From NCBI GenBank assembly GCA_049600855.1, contig JBMYQA010000252.1:1-9237 (forward strand): DNA of 9,237 nucleotides, written 5' to 3'. Origin of the DNA: JBMYQA01 sp049600855. Lineage in GTDB: Bacteria > Bacteroidota > Bacteroidia > Cytophagales > Flammeovirgaceae. The notes under the pieces are model-generated. The model did not search any database. It saw only the letters and a list, made by a program, of their open reading frames with translations, and was not told the origin of the DNA. Positions 1-6,182 of the stretch are shown here, piece by piece; positions within the stretch are counted from its first letter, which is position 1; every line of letters begins with the position of its first letter. Made by a program: the position numbers and the translations under genes.

Positions 1-2
1 TA

Positions 3-230
3 TTACCCTTACTGTTTGAGCTATACGGGCAATCGCTTAGTGAGCACGAGCAAACGATACATGATGAGCTCCACGAGTTGGCAGCTTATTTGGAAGAAGC
101 CCATATTAAACATGAACAAAAAGAATTGCTCGAAGCCACAGCAGAACTCACTTCTTCCGATTTTGATGGTGCTTGTAAACATATGGCGGAATATCGAAAA
201 ATGCTCAGTTCGTTTTTGAAGAAGATTTAG
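3..230 (+). CDS. C-terminal fragment of an unidentified helical protein (partial at window start)
   Basis: The frame beginning at base 3 is open from the window edge to a TAG stop at 228-230 and gives 75 residues. It begins LPLLFELYGQSLSEHEQ and ends HMAEYRKMLSSFLKKI. The composition is that of a soluble, charged, alpha-helical tail: many Glu, Lys, Leu and His, no Pro after residue 2, and no membrane segment. A different frame offers an ATG-started ORF at 16-219, but its product is rich in Ser, Trp and Asn and looks like a shadow. I prefer this frame because its amino-acid composition is protein-like and it runs in from outside the window. I do not recognise the family. A helical C-terminus with Leu/Glu heptads could be the tail of a larger replication or regulatory protein such as DnaG, but nothing seen here proves that. 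Its last 26 bp overlap the convergent deoC 3' end. Confidence 0.6.
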   Translation, partial: LPLLFELYGQSLSEHEQTIHDELHELAAYLEEAHIKHEQKELLEATAELTSSDFDGACKHMAEYRKMLSSFLKKI

Positions 231-894
231 TTGCTGCTAACTCTTGCATAATTTTCACTCCAGAAGAGGTGCCTAAACGATCGGCGCCTGCTGTAATCAT
301 GTCTAGGGCAGTCGCTAAAGATCGGATACCGCCTGATGCTTTTACGCCAAGTGCGTCACCTACCACTTCGCGCATCAGTTTGATGTGTTCCACTTTGGCT
401 CCTTCAGGGGCAAAGCCTGTGGAAGTTTTCACAAAATCAGCACCTGCATCTTTACAAAAGGTACATGCTTCCCGAATTTCGTCCATACTCAAGTAGGCCG
501 TCTCTAAGATCATTTTAATGGGCTTTTGGAATTCATGAGCCAATTTTGCAAATTGTGCCACCTCAATTTTCGCCCAACCTTGAGAATCCGATTTAAAAGC
601 GGTCATATTCATGACAATATCCAATTCATCTGCACCATCTTGAATGGCACGTTGAATTTCGGCCACTTTCACATGCGACATGTTATAGCCTAGTGGAAAA
701 CCGATTACAGTAACTACTTGTACATTCGTTTGACTTAAATCGCGTTTCACTTTTTTTACCCAATAAGGCGGTACACAAACTCCGTGAAAGTTATATTCAA
801 CGGCTTCTGCTACCAACTTTTCCACATCGCGTTGTGTTAAGGTTGGTTTGAGATTGGTATGTTCAATATAAGTAGGTAAATCTTGTATGGACAT
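205..894 (-). CDS. deoC: Deoxyribose-phosphate aldolase
   Basis: This cytoplasmic class I aldolase splits 2-deoxy-D-ribose 5-phosphate into glyceraldehyde 3-phosphate and acetaldehyde, the last step of deoxynucleoside catabolism. The 229 aa match the usual bacterial length of about 220-260. The family signatures appear in order: YIEHTNLKP near residue 9, VIGFPLG near 63, ELDIVMN with Asp92, FVKTSTGF with the Schiff-base Lys156, GVKASGGIR with the second active-site Lys185, and the phosphate-binding end DRLGTSSG around 205-212. All expected catalytic residues (Asp92, Lys156, Lys185) are present. The ATG at 894 places the first conserved block at the normal distance from the N-terminus. The gene lies downstream of pepP on the same strand with a 107-bp gap that contains a hairpin. 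I see no Bacteroidota promoter consensus in that gap, so partial read-through from pepP is possible. The function is secure; the transcription unit is not. Confidence 0.97.
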   Translation of the reverse strand: MSIQDLPTYIEHTNLKPTLTQRDVEKLVAEAVEYNFHGVCVPPYWVKKVKRDLSQTNVQVVTVIGFPLGYNMSHVKVAEIQRAIQDGADELDIVMNMTAFKSDSQGWAKIEVAQFAKLAHEFQKPIKMILETAYLSMDEIREACTFCKDAGADFVKTSTGFAPEGAKVEHIKLMREVVGDALGVKASGGIRSLATALDMITAGADRLGTSSGVKIMQELAATKSSSKTN

Positions 895-941
895 GGAAAT
901 AAAAATTAAAGGTTGTTGATCGCTCTTTTCTTAAATGTTAA

Positions 942-976
942 AGGCACGATTGTTCTATTACAGAAATATCGTGCCT
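942..976 (-). terminator. Hairpin between pepP and deoC, probable terminator or attenuator
   Basis: A perfect 9-bp stem (942-950 AGGCACGAT with 968-976 ATCGTGCCT) continues, after a 2x2 internal loop, into a 4-bp stem (953-956 TTCT with 962-965 AGAA) capped by a 5-nt loop. It starts 26 nt past the pepP stop codon on the minus strand. The U-tract that would follow on that strand is weak (TTAACATTTAAG). It may therefore be a leaky terminator, an mRNA 3'-end stabiliser, or an intercistronic structure shared with deoC. Confidence 0.5.
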
Positions 977-1001
977 CTAAATAAAAAATTCAAACAGGCT
1001 C

Positions 1002-2312
1002 TTAGGAAAGAACACTTTTAGCATTCATCAATTCTTCAATTTCTTCTACTTCAATAGGAATATCGCGCATTAAATCGAATGGAGCATCTTCGGTGACAAC
1101 AACATCATTCTCAATACGAACACCTAATCCTTCTTCTAAAATATAGATACCTGGTTCAACAGTAAATACCATTCCTGGCTCTAGTTTGTGGTAATTACTT
1201 CCATAATCGTGTACATTTAAGCCAAGGTGATGCGAGTTATTGTGCATGTAATACTTCTTATACAATGGTCGCTTAGGATCTTGTTTGGCTACATCATGCT
1301 TGTCTAACAAACCTAAACCTATCAACTCAGATTCCATGATTTTACCCACTTCTTGCTGGTATTTTAGCAATTCCACCCCTGGACGCAACATATTCATTGA
1401 CTCTTTGTGCACACGCAAAACAGCATTATACACATCCTTTTGACGCGGGCTAAAACGTCCATTTACAGGAATGGTACGTGTTAAGTCGGCATTGTAATTG
1501 GCATACTCCGCTCCAAAGTCCATGAGCAAAATATCTCCATCTTTACACTGCTTCGAATTTTCAATGTAATGCAGCACACATGAACTTGCTCCAGAACCGA
1601 TGATTGGCTCATAGGCAAAACCTCTTGATCGACTTCTGATGAATTCATGCAAAATCTCCGCTTCGATTTCGTATTCCCAAACACCAGGCTTTATAAAATC
1701 TAAGATTCTTCTAAAAGCATTATTCGTAATGTCACAGGCTTTTTGGAGTAACGCAATTTCTGTTTCCGACTTAATTGCCCGAATTTTATGCATAATTGGC
1801 GCTACACGTGTATAGTTGTGTAAGGGATACACTTCCATACACCACTTTCTGAAGCGGTCTTCCCTCGTTTCAATATCGACTCTTTTACCAATACGAAAAT
1901 GCTCATTGGTATTGAGGTAAACATTTTCTGCATAGATCATTAAGCTGCGGAATACCTGCTCAAAGTCTTGCACCCAGTAAATGGACTCAATACCAGATAG
2001 CTCTCGCGCTTCTTCTTTTGTAAACTTGGCACCTTCCCAAACCGCAATGTGCTCATTCGTTTCTCTTAGAAATAGCACTTCCTTATGTTGCTCATTTTGA
2101 GCGTCGGGATAAACCACGAGAATACTTTCTTCTTGGTCTATTCCAGTTAAATGAAAAATGTCTGTATGTTGTACAAATGGCATGGTGCCATCGGCACTAG
2201 TAGACATAATATCATTAGAATTAAAAACAGCTATTGAATTAGGCTTTAAATGCTCCACTAACCGTTTTCTATTGTTGATAAAAAGTTGTTTATCGATTCG
2301 TTCGTAACGCAT
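1002..2312 (-). CDS. pepP: Xaa-Pro aminopeptidase (aminopeptidase P, M24B)
   Basis: This dinuclear-metal cytoplasmic exopeptidase removes an N-terminal residue preceding proline. The 436 aa match E. coli PepP in length and two-domain plan: an N-terminal AMP_N domain (about residues 1-165, including FNSND and the FHLTGI block) and a C-terminal pita-bread domain (about 175-425). All five metal ligands can be placed: Asp265 (LLMDFGAEY), Asp276 (NADLTRT), His361 (SHHLGLNVHD), Glu386 (TVEPGIY) and Glu401 (RIENDV). The expected accessory histidines are His248 (VLHYIEN) and His368 (VHD). The start is fixed by an in-frame TAA 12 nt upstream of the ATG. No signal peptide is seen. The upstream spacer is divergent with a secreted subtilase gene and carries several inverted repeats, but no clear TTTG/TANNTTTG promoter was found for pepP. 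The family assignment is secure; metal (usually Mn) and substrate are inferred from the family. Confidence 0.96.
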   Translation of the reverse strand: MRYERIDKQLFINNRKRLVEHLKPNSIAVFNSNDIMSTSADGTMPFVQHTDIFHLTGIDQEESILVVYPDAQNEQHKEVLFLRETNEHIAVWEGAKFTKEEARELSGIESIYWVQDFEQVFRSLMIYAENVYLNTNEHFRIGKRVDIETREDRFRKWCMEVYPLHNYTRVAPIMHKIRAIKSETEIALLQKACDITNNAFRRILDFIKPGVWEYEIEAEILHEFIRSRSRGFAYEPIIGSGASSCVLHYIENSKQCKDGDILLMDFGAEYANYNADLTRTIPVNGRFSPRQKDVYNAVLRVHKESMNMLRPGVELLKYQQEVGKIMESELIGLGLLDKHDVAKQDPKRPLYKKYYMHNNSHHLGLNVHDYGSNYHKLEPGMVFTVEPGIYILEEGLGVRIENDVVVTEDAPFDLMRDIPIEVEEIEELMNAKSVLS

Positions 2313-2340
2313 AACTAATCGTTATTTATAATGGGTAATC

Positions 2341-2400
2341 AGGTATTCAACACCTTGGCGCTCTTTTTGCGCTAGCGTGGGTGATAAGATACCTATAGGT
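2341..2400 (-). promoter_or_regulatory. Structured element in the pepP upstream region (possible 5' leader)
   Basis: Several nested complementary segments lie 29-88 nt upstream of the pepP ATG: 2341-2346 AGGTAT with 2389-2394 ATACCT, 2351-2354 CACC with 2380-2383 GGTG, and 2358-2361 GCGC with 2369-2372 GCGC (7-nt loop). The last pair competes with 2359-2362 CGCT pairing with 2374-2377 AGCG. The element ends in a perfect 10-bp palindrome, ACCTATAGGT (2391-2400). Its GC content is higher than that of the surrounding spacer. It could be an RNA leader structure of pepP or an operator. It matches no riboswitch class that I recognise. Confidence 0.3.
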
Positions 2401-2454
2401 TCAAAAAGATCAAATTTTTAGTTAATATTTGACATTATTCGGAAAAAATTACAT

Positions 2455-2505
2455 AAAATGGAGCTCCACTAGTGTAATCTTCCTCCATTTTCAATCCAAA
2501 AATGG
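2455..2505. repeat. Three-arm inverted repeat with mutually exclusive stems
   Basis: AAAATGGAG (2455-2463) is the exact reverse complement of CTCCATTTT (2483-2491). The latter's core CCATTTT (2485-2491) is also the reverse complement of AAAATGG (2499-2505), with a 7-nt loop. The first arm also overlaps a 10-bp palindrome, TGGAGCTCCA (2459-2468). The middle arm can therefore pair with only one partner at a time. The element lies 101-151 bp upstream of the subtilase start at 2606, in an AT-rich spacer. A regulatory role is inferred only from this geometry. Confidence 0.35.
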
Positions 2506-2605
2506 TTATATTTCTAATGTAATAAAAATTGTTGATGTTATTCTCCAAGTTTTTCAACAGTCAAACTTTAACAATACCAATCCTAGTCTAACTTAAACAA
2601 TTACT

Positions 2606-4147
2606 ATGAGCCGAATATGCCTAATAGTACTGCTTTGCTATGTATTCCCACTTGATGCCCAAGATGCTAAGTATTGGATACTACTCAAAGACAAAGACGA
2701 GCAAAACTACAACTATCAAGAGCACCTCAGTCCGCAAGCCATTGAAAACCGAAAGCGTCTGAATATCCCCTTACACCAATACTCAGACATCCCAATTAGC
2801 CATGATTATCTACAAAAACTCACATCTGAAGGAATTCAGCCAATTGTGAAGTCTAAATGGCTCAATGCCATATCTGCTGATCTTACTGCCGATCAAATCA
2901 AATGGTTGAAGCAGCAGTCTTTTGTGAAACGCATTGTACTCATCGATCGCCGTTTTAAAGTATTGGAATTTAACCCTTGGGAAAACCTCAGTTATGCCAC
3001 TGCAATTTCCCAAATGGAGCCTGACGCGTTCCAAAAATTAAAATTGAATGGAAAAGGTGTAACCATTGGCGTAATTGATGCTGGATTTTACGACAGCCAT
3101 CGCAGAAGAAGTTTGTCAGAAGTGCTTGCAGAAAATCGAGTTTTAGGTGTACGCGACTTCGTTAATCCTAAAAATAAAGAGCTGTTTCGCAAGCCTGAAA
3201 CTGCATCTGATTCGCATGGTACACGCGTGATGGAAATGATTGCAGGCAGACGACTGAGTAACTCCAAGCAATATGGCTTAGCCACCCATGCCTCTTTTTA
3301 TTTAGCCCGTACAGATGATGGGAATAACGAATTTAGGGGCGAAGAGGATTATTGGATCGCCGCTATGGAATGGATGGATAGTTTAGGCGTAAGAATCATT
3401 AATACTTCCTTGGGCTATTCCTTAGGATTTGATAATCCAGATGAAAACTACAAACCCGATGAAATGGATGGTAAAACCGCACTCATTAGCCAAGCAGCAC
3501 AAATTGCGGTAGATGAAAAAGGGATTTTACTCATTGTTTCGGCAGGAAATGAAGGGTTAGACCCTGACTGGAAGGTGGTATCTGCACCTGCTGATGCAAA
3601 AGGCGTAATGTCTGTTGGCGCAACCAACCGTTCGGGTAGTAAAGCGCCTTACAGCAGCATTGGGCCATTGAACTTAGGCTACCTTAAGCCCAATATATCG
3701 TGCTATTCGGCTGATGGCACTTCTTTTTCCGCTCCCGTAATTACAGGTTTTGCAGCGTGCTTGATGCAAAAAGATCCTTATGCTACAAATAAAAAAATTG
3801 CCCAAATTATTGAACAATCTGCTTCTTTATATCCTTACGGAAATAACTACATCGGCTATGGCATCCCTAAGGCAGCAAAGGCCATTAATTTAATCAATGG
3901 TAAAACAATAGAATCAAGTATTACGGAAAAATTAGCCAAAGGAAAAGATCAAGTGATTCTAAAGACGAAAAATAATAAAGAGCATGGCCATGCTTTAGTG
4001 TTCCACAAATCGAATGATACGCAAGTAGTTCGAGAGCAATATGTGCGCATTAGTAAAGGAAAAATTAAATTGAAAAGGCCCAAACGCACGAATAAAAGTA
4101 CGGTCGTAATTAGTGATATGGAAGGATTTGAAGTTACCTGGAATTAG
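2606..4147 (+). CDS. Secreted subtilisin-like serine protease (S8 family), 513 aa
   Basis: This is a predicted secreted or periplasmic endopeptidase with a Ser-His-Asp triad. It starts with a short hydrophobic signal peptide (residues 1-19, probable cleavage after LDAQ). A propeptide-like region (about 20-145) follows, and then the S8 catalytic domain (about 148-430). The triad is complete: Asp158 in GVIDAGF, His204 in DSHGT and Ser373 in GTSFSAP, with the oxyanion Asn315 in VSAGNEG. The tail (about 435-513) is Lys-rich and ends FEVTWN. It does not resemble a T9SS sorting domain, so export probably stops in the periplasm or uses another route. The start is fixed by an in-frame TAA four codons upstream of the ATG. 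The gene is transcribed alone, divergent from pepP, and ends at a strong intrinsic terminator. I see no good promoter consensus upstream. The substrate is unknown. Confidence 0.93.
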   Translation: MSRICLIVLLCYVFPLDAQDAKYWILLKDKDEQNYNYQEHLSPQAIENRKRLNIPLHQYSDIPISHDYLQKLTSEGIQPIVKSKWLNAISADLTADQIKWLKQQSFVKRIVLIDRRFKVLEFNPWENLSYATAISQMEPDAFQKLKLNGKGVTIGVIDAGFYDSHRRRSLSEVLAENRVLGVRDFVNPKNKELFRKPETASDSHGTRVMEMIAGRRLSNSKQYGLATHASFYLARTDDGNNEFRGEEDYWIAAMEWMDSLGVRIINTSLGYSLGFDNPDENYKPDEMDGKTALISQAAQIAVDEKGILLIVSAGNEGLDPDWKVVSAPADAKGVMSVGATNRSGSKAPYSSIGPLNLGYLKPNISCYSADGTSFSAPVITGFAACLMQKDPYATNKKIAQIIEQSASLYPYGNNYIGYGIPKAAKAINLINGKTIESSITEKLAKGKDQVILKTKNNKEHGHALVFHKSNDTQVVREQYVRISKGKIKLKRPKRTNKSTVVISDMEGFEVTWN

Positions 4148-4162
4148 CCAAGGAATTATGCG

Positions 4163-4202
4163 ATAAACCCCAACAGCAGCTTTGCTCTTGGGGTTTATTT
4201 TT
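4163..4202 (+). terminator. Rho-independent terminator of the 513-aa subtilase gene
   Basis: A perfect 11-bp stem (4163-4173 ATAAACCCCAA with 4188-4198 TTGGGGTTTAT) is extended by a 1x1 mismatch and a 4-bp inner stem (4175-4178 AGCA with 4183-4186 TGCT) with a GCTT tetraloop. A run of five T (4198-4202) follows at once. The hairpin begins 15 nt after the stop codon. It is the clearest terminator in the window. Confidence 0.9.
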
Positions 4203-4248
4203 GCCATTTTAGTACCTGATCATCTTCATGCAATCATCCCTTTAGCCC

Positions 4249-5334
4249 ATGAATCGAATTAAATCCAATTATATATTTCAAGTCATTTCTTGGGTTATTG
4301 TGTATAACCTCTTTGGGATTCCCATGTATTTCATGCTCCAAAACTTTCCTGAGAAAATGGCCGAGCAACAAATGGATACTGGGTTCACAGAAACGGTAAT
4401 CACCAATTCCATTTGCGGCTTAGTTATCGGTTTACTCATTGGCAGCATCGATATAATGATCCAAAGAATCCTTAAGCAAAAGCATTCGTTTAAAAAAATG
4501 CTTTTAGTTAAAAGTAGTATTTATACGATTACATTTATCTCCTTTGCCACCATTTTTGGATTACTCTGGCAATACTCTCAAAAGGATCTCTCCTTCACAG
4601 GAGCCATTCAAGAAATTCAAACTTCCTTCGCGCTGAATATCATTATCGCGTATATCTTGCTCAATATCATGGCGAGTATTCTCATTAGTTTTATTAGTCA
4701 GCTCAGTGATATTGCAGGAAGAGAAAAGCTACTTCCTTTATTGGCAGGCCATTATTATGCTCCACGAGAAGAACAGCGCGTATTTATGTTTCTTGATTTA
4801 AGATCATCTACCACCATTGCAGAACAACTCGGTCATGTGCTATTCAGTCAATTAATTCAGGATTGTTTTCATGATTTGAACCAAGTGATTGGTAAATACA
4901 AGGCATTCATTTATCAATATGTTGGAGATGAAGCGGTACTCACTTGGCGACACGAAGATGGACTGAATAACTTGAATTGCCTGCGGGTGTTTTATGCTTA
5001 TCAGGAAGCATTAAAAAGCCGAGCTACATATTATCAAAGTAAGTATGGCCACGTTCCGGAGTTTAAAGCGGGGGTGAATATCGGAGATGTCATGGTGGCT
5101 GAAATTGGCGAAGTAAAAAAGGAAATAGCCTTTCATGGCGATGTATTAAACACTGCCGCAAGAATTCAAGGACTTTGCAATGAGTATGGACAAAACCTGC
5201 TCATCTCTGAATTTTTGGAAGAACAATTAAATCGAGAGCAATCCTTTTCACGAGAATGCCTTGGGGAAATGGAGCTCAAAGGACGAGTAGCACCAGTAAA
5301 AGTATATGGAATTCGTGACTTTGCGCTGAATTAA
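4249..5334 (+). CDS. Membrane-anchored class III adenylate/guanylate cyclase-family protein
   Basis: This is a predicted inner-membrane nucleotidyl cyclase that would make a cyclic nucleotide from ATP or GTP. The N-terminal half has four hydrophobic segments (about residues 9-30, 52-72, 86-107 and 128-150), like the membrane sensor modules common in Bacteroidota. No HAMP domain follows. The class III catalytic domain covers about 175-357. The metal-binding Asp183 (FLDLRSST) and Asp227 (YVGDEAV) are 44 residues apart, as in mycobacterial Rv1625c. The transition-state Asn301 and Arg305 (VLNTAAR) are present. The two nucleotide-recognition positions differ from the canonical Lys/Asp: Gln223 lies four before Asp227, and Ala294 lies seven before Asn301. 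Base choice (cAMP or cGMP) therefore cannot be predicted. A TAG in frame just upstream fixes the ATG start. The gene is monocistronic, between a terminator and a convergent gene. Confidence 0.9.
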   Translation: MNRIKSNYIFQVISWVIVYNLFGIPMYFMLQNFPEKMAEQQMDTGFTETVITNSICGLVIGLLIGSIDIMIQRILKQKHSFKKMLLVKSSIYTITFISFATIFGLLWQYSQKDLSFTGAIQEIQTSFALNIIIAYILLNIMASILISFISQLSDIAGREKLLPLLAGHYYAPREEQRVFMFLDLRSSTTIAEQLGHVLFSQLIQDCFHDLNQVIGKYKAFIYQYVGDEAVLTWRHEDGLNNLNCLRVFYAYQEALKSRATYYQSKYGHVPEFKAGVNIGDVMVAEIGEVKKEIAFHGDVLNTAARIQGLCNEYGQNLLISEFLEEQLNREQSFSRECLGEMELKGRVAPVKVYGIRDFALN

Positions 5335-5344
5335 GTAAGTGTTG

Positions 5345-5374
5345 GAGACTGTCCAAAACTGTTTAGACAGCCTC
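5345..5374. repeat. 30-bp imperfect inverted repeat between convergent genes, possible two-way terminator
   Basis: The ends GAGACTGTC (5345-5353) and GACAGCCTC (5366-5374) pair over 8 of 9 positions, with one A·C mismatch. An inner AAA/TTT closes around ACTG. It lies 10 nt past the cyclase stop and 31 nt past the NlpC/P60 stop, where a shared terminator would sit, but neither side has a good U-tract. The ends resemble the GAGRCTGTC-type terminal repeats of some Bacteroidota insertion sequences. Related hairpins occur at 9093-9114 and 9181-9220. It may be a terminator, a minimal repeat relic, or both. Confidence 0.45.
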
Positions 5375-5405
5375 TTACCATCTATATCTTGTGTTATAGT
5401 GCAAA

Positions 5406-6011
5406 TTAAAGCACCCTTCTTGCTTCTATAAAAATCGACTTCCAGTAAGCAGAATAGAGGTCATCTAAGCGTACTCCTTTACTCGAGGAGGTATGAATAA
5501 AAATCACTTCTTTGGGGCCTTTTACCTCGTGGACTAACCCAACGTGCGTGACCTTTCTTCCTCCAGGGAAAGTAAAGAATACCAAATCCCCTTTTTGGAT
5601 ATTTGCTATTTTAATCCGTTTGCCAGAATGAATCTGATCTCTAGTCGAACGAGGCAAGTTAATATTGATTTTCTTATACGATTGTAATACTAAACCTGAG
5701 CAATCAATTCCTCTTTTACTCAGCCCACCCATTCGATGAGGTGTGCCTATATAGCTATTGGCTTCTTGCACCACCAATTCAACTTGATTAAATACTGGTG
5801 CAGGTGCTTCTTCAACAGGATCAATTTCCACTGTTGTTTCCTCTTTAACTGGTTCCTCTTTTACCACTACTACAGGCTCATCTGTTTTAATGGGATAGGT
5901 GGGCTTCCTGATCACCACTGTGGGCTTCGTAGCACAGGAAATCAGGAGTAAACCAATGAATAGTATGGCGAAACGCTTCACCCAATACGTAATTCCAAAA
6001 GACCTTTTCAT
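5406..6011 (-). CDS. NlpC/P60-family lipoprotein (peptidoglycan endopeptidase)
   Basis: This is a predicted envelope lipoprotein that cleaves peptide bonds in murein stem peptides, which in this family usually means a gamma-D-Glu-diamino acid bond. The N-terminus has a basic start, a hydrophobic stretch (about 14-24) and the lipobox LISC with lipidated Cys26. The residues after the Cys (ATKP) lack the acidic cluster typical of Bacteroidota surface-export signals, so a periplasm-facing location is more likely. A Val/Glu/Pro-rich low-complexity linker (about 44-72) leads to the NlpC/P60 domain (about 77-201). Catalytic residues are Cys104 (IDCSGLV), His156 (THVGLV) and His173 (FIHTSS). The total of 201 aa is typical for small NlpC/P60 (Spr-like) lipoproteins. 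The start is fixed by an in-frame TAG three codons upstream. Its own promoter is visible at 6135-6165. It converges on the cyclase gene. Confidence 0.94.
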   Translation of the reverse strand: MKRSFGITYWVKRFAILFIGLLLISCATKPTVVIRKPTYPIKTDEPVVVVKEEPVKEETTVEIDPVEEAPAPVFNQVELVVQEANSYIGTPHRMGGLSKRGIDCSGLVLQSYKKININLPRSTRDQIHSGKRIKIANIQKGDLVFFTFPGGRKVTHVGLVHEVKGPKEVIFIHTSSSKGVRLDDLYSAYWKSIFIEARRVL

Positions 6012-6062
6012 GTTATTCTAGTTTAAGTGTTAAAGTGGAGTAGGTAAACTTAGACAAAACCT

Positions 6063-6107
6063 AAGCCATAATAGACAGTTTGCATTTTGTTAAGTTATTA
6101 TTGGCTT
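6063..6107 (-). promoter_or_regulatory. Stem-loop in the leader of the NlpC/P60 gene
   Basis: AAGCCATAATA (6063-6073) pairs with TATTATTGGCTT (6096-6107) over 11 bp with one bulged T, around a 22-nt loop. It lies downstream of the predicted NlpC/P60 promoter and about 50-95 nt upstream of its ATG, so it would be in that gene's 5' leader. It could also act as a weak terminator for the 957-aa subtilase, whose stop is 76 nt upstream on this strand. The following sequence (AGGTTTTGTC) is only a poor U-tract. Confidence 0.3.
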
Positions 6108-6134
6108 TCATGAAGTTGCCACCCGACTCTTCTA

Positions 6135-6165
6135 CAAAGATATTTCTTCCAACACTTTCCTCAAA
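6135..6165 (-). promoter_or_regulatory. Bacteroidota-type promoter for the NlpC/P60 lipoprotein gene
   Basis: On the minus strand, TTTG (6165-6162) is followed after exactly 19 nt by TATCTTTG (6142-6135). This fits the Bacteroidota consensus of a TTTG -33 box and a TANNTTTG -7 box at 19-nt spacing. A transcript would begin near 6128 and have a leader of about 117 nt. The promoter sits 18-48 bp beyond the stop of the upstream subtilase, so the lipoprotein gene can be expressed independently of it. Confidence 0.55.
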
Positions 6166-6182
6166 ATATGGCCTTGCGCTCA

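Noticed and set aside
16..219. ATG-started 67-codon ORF on the plus strand at the left edge
   Set aside because: Its product has an unnatural Ser/Trp/Asn-rich composition. The overlapping frame starting at base 3 gives a coherent helical protein tail and runs in from outside the window.
1481..1684. Minus-strand ORF inside pepP, and similar ORFs opposite the two subtilases (2810-3034, 3088-3285, 7408-7650, 7970-8221)
   Set aside because: All lie within well-identified genes in another frame or strand and show no family motifs.
2424..2431. Possible promoter -7 box (AATATTTG) for the 513-aa subtilase
   Set aside because: It misses the first T of TANNTTTG, has no -33 TTTG at suitable spacing, and would give an unusually long leader of about 170 nt.
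5345..5374. Complete insertion sequence or circle junction
   Set aside because: The ends resemble insertion-sequence termini, but they point inward around only 30 bp. There is no transposase and I see no target-site duplication. It is kept only as an inverted repeat.
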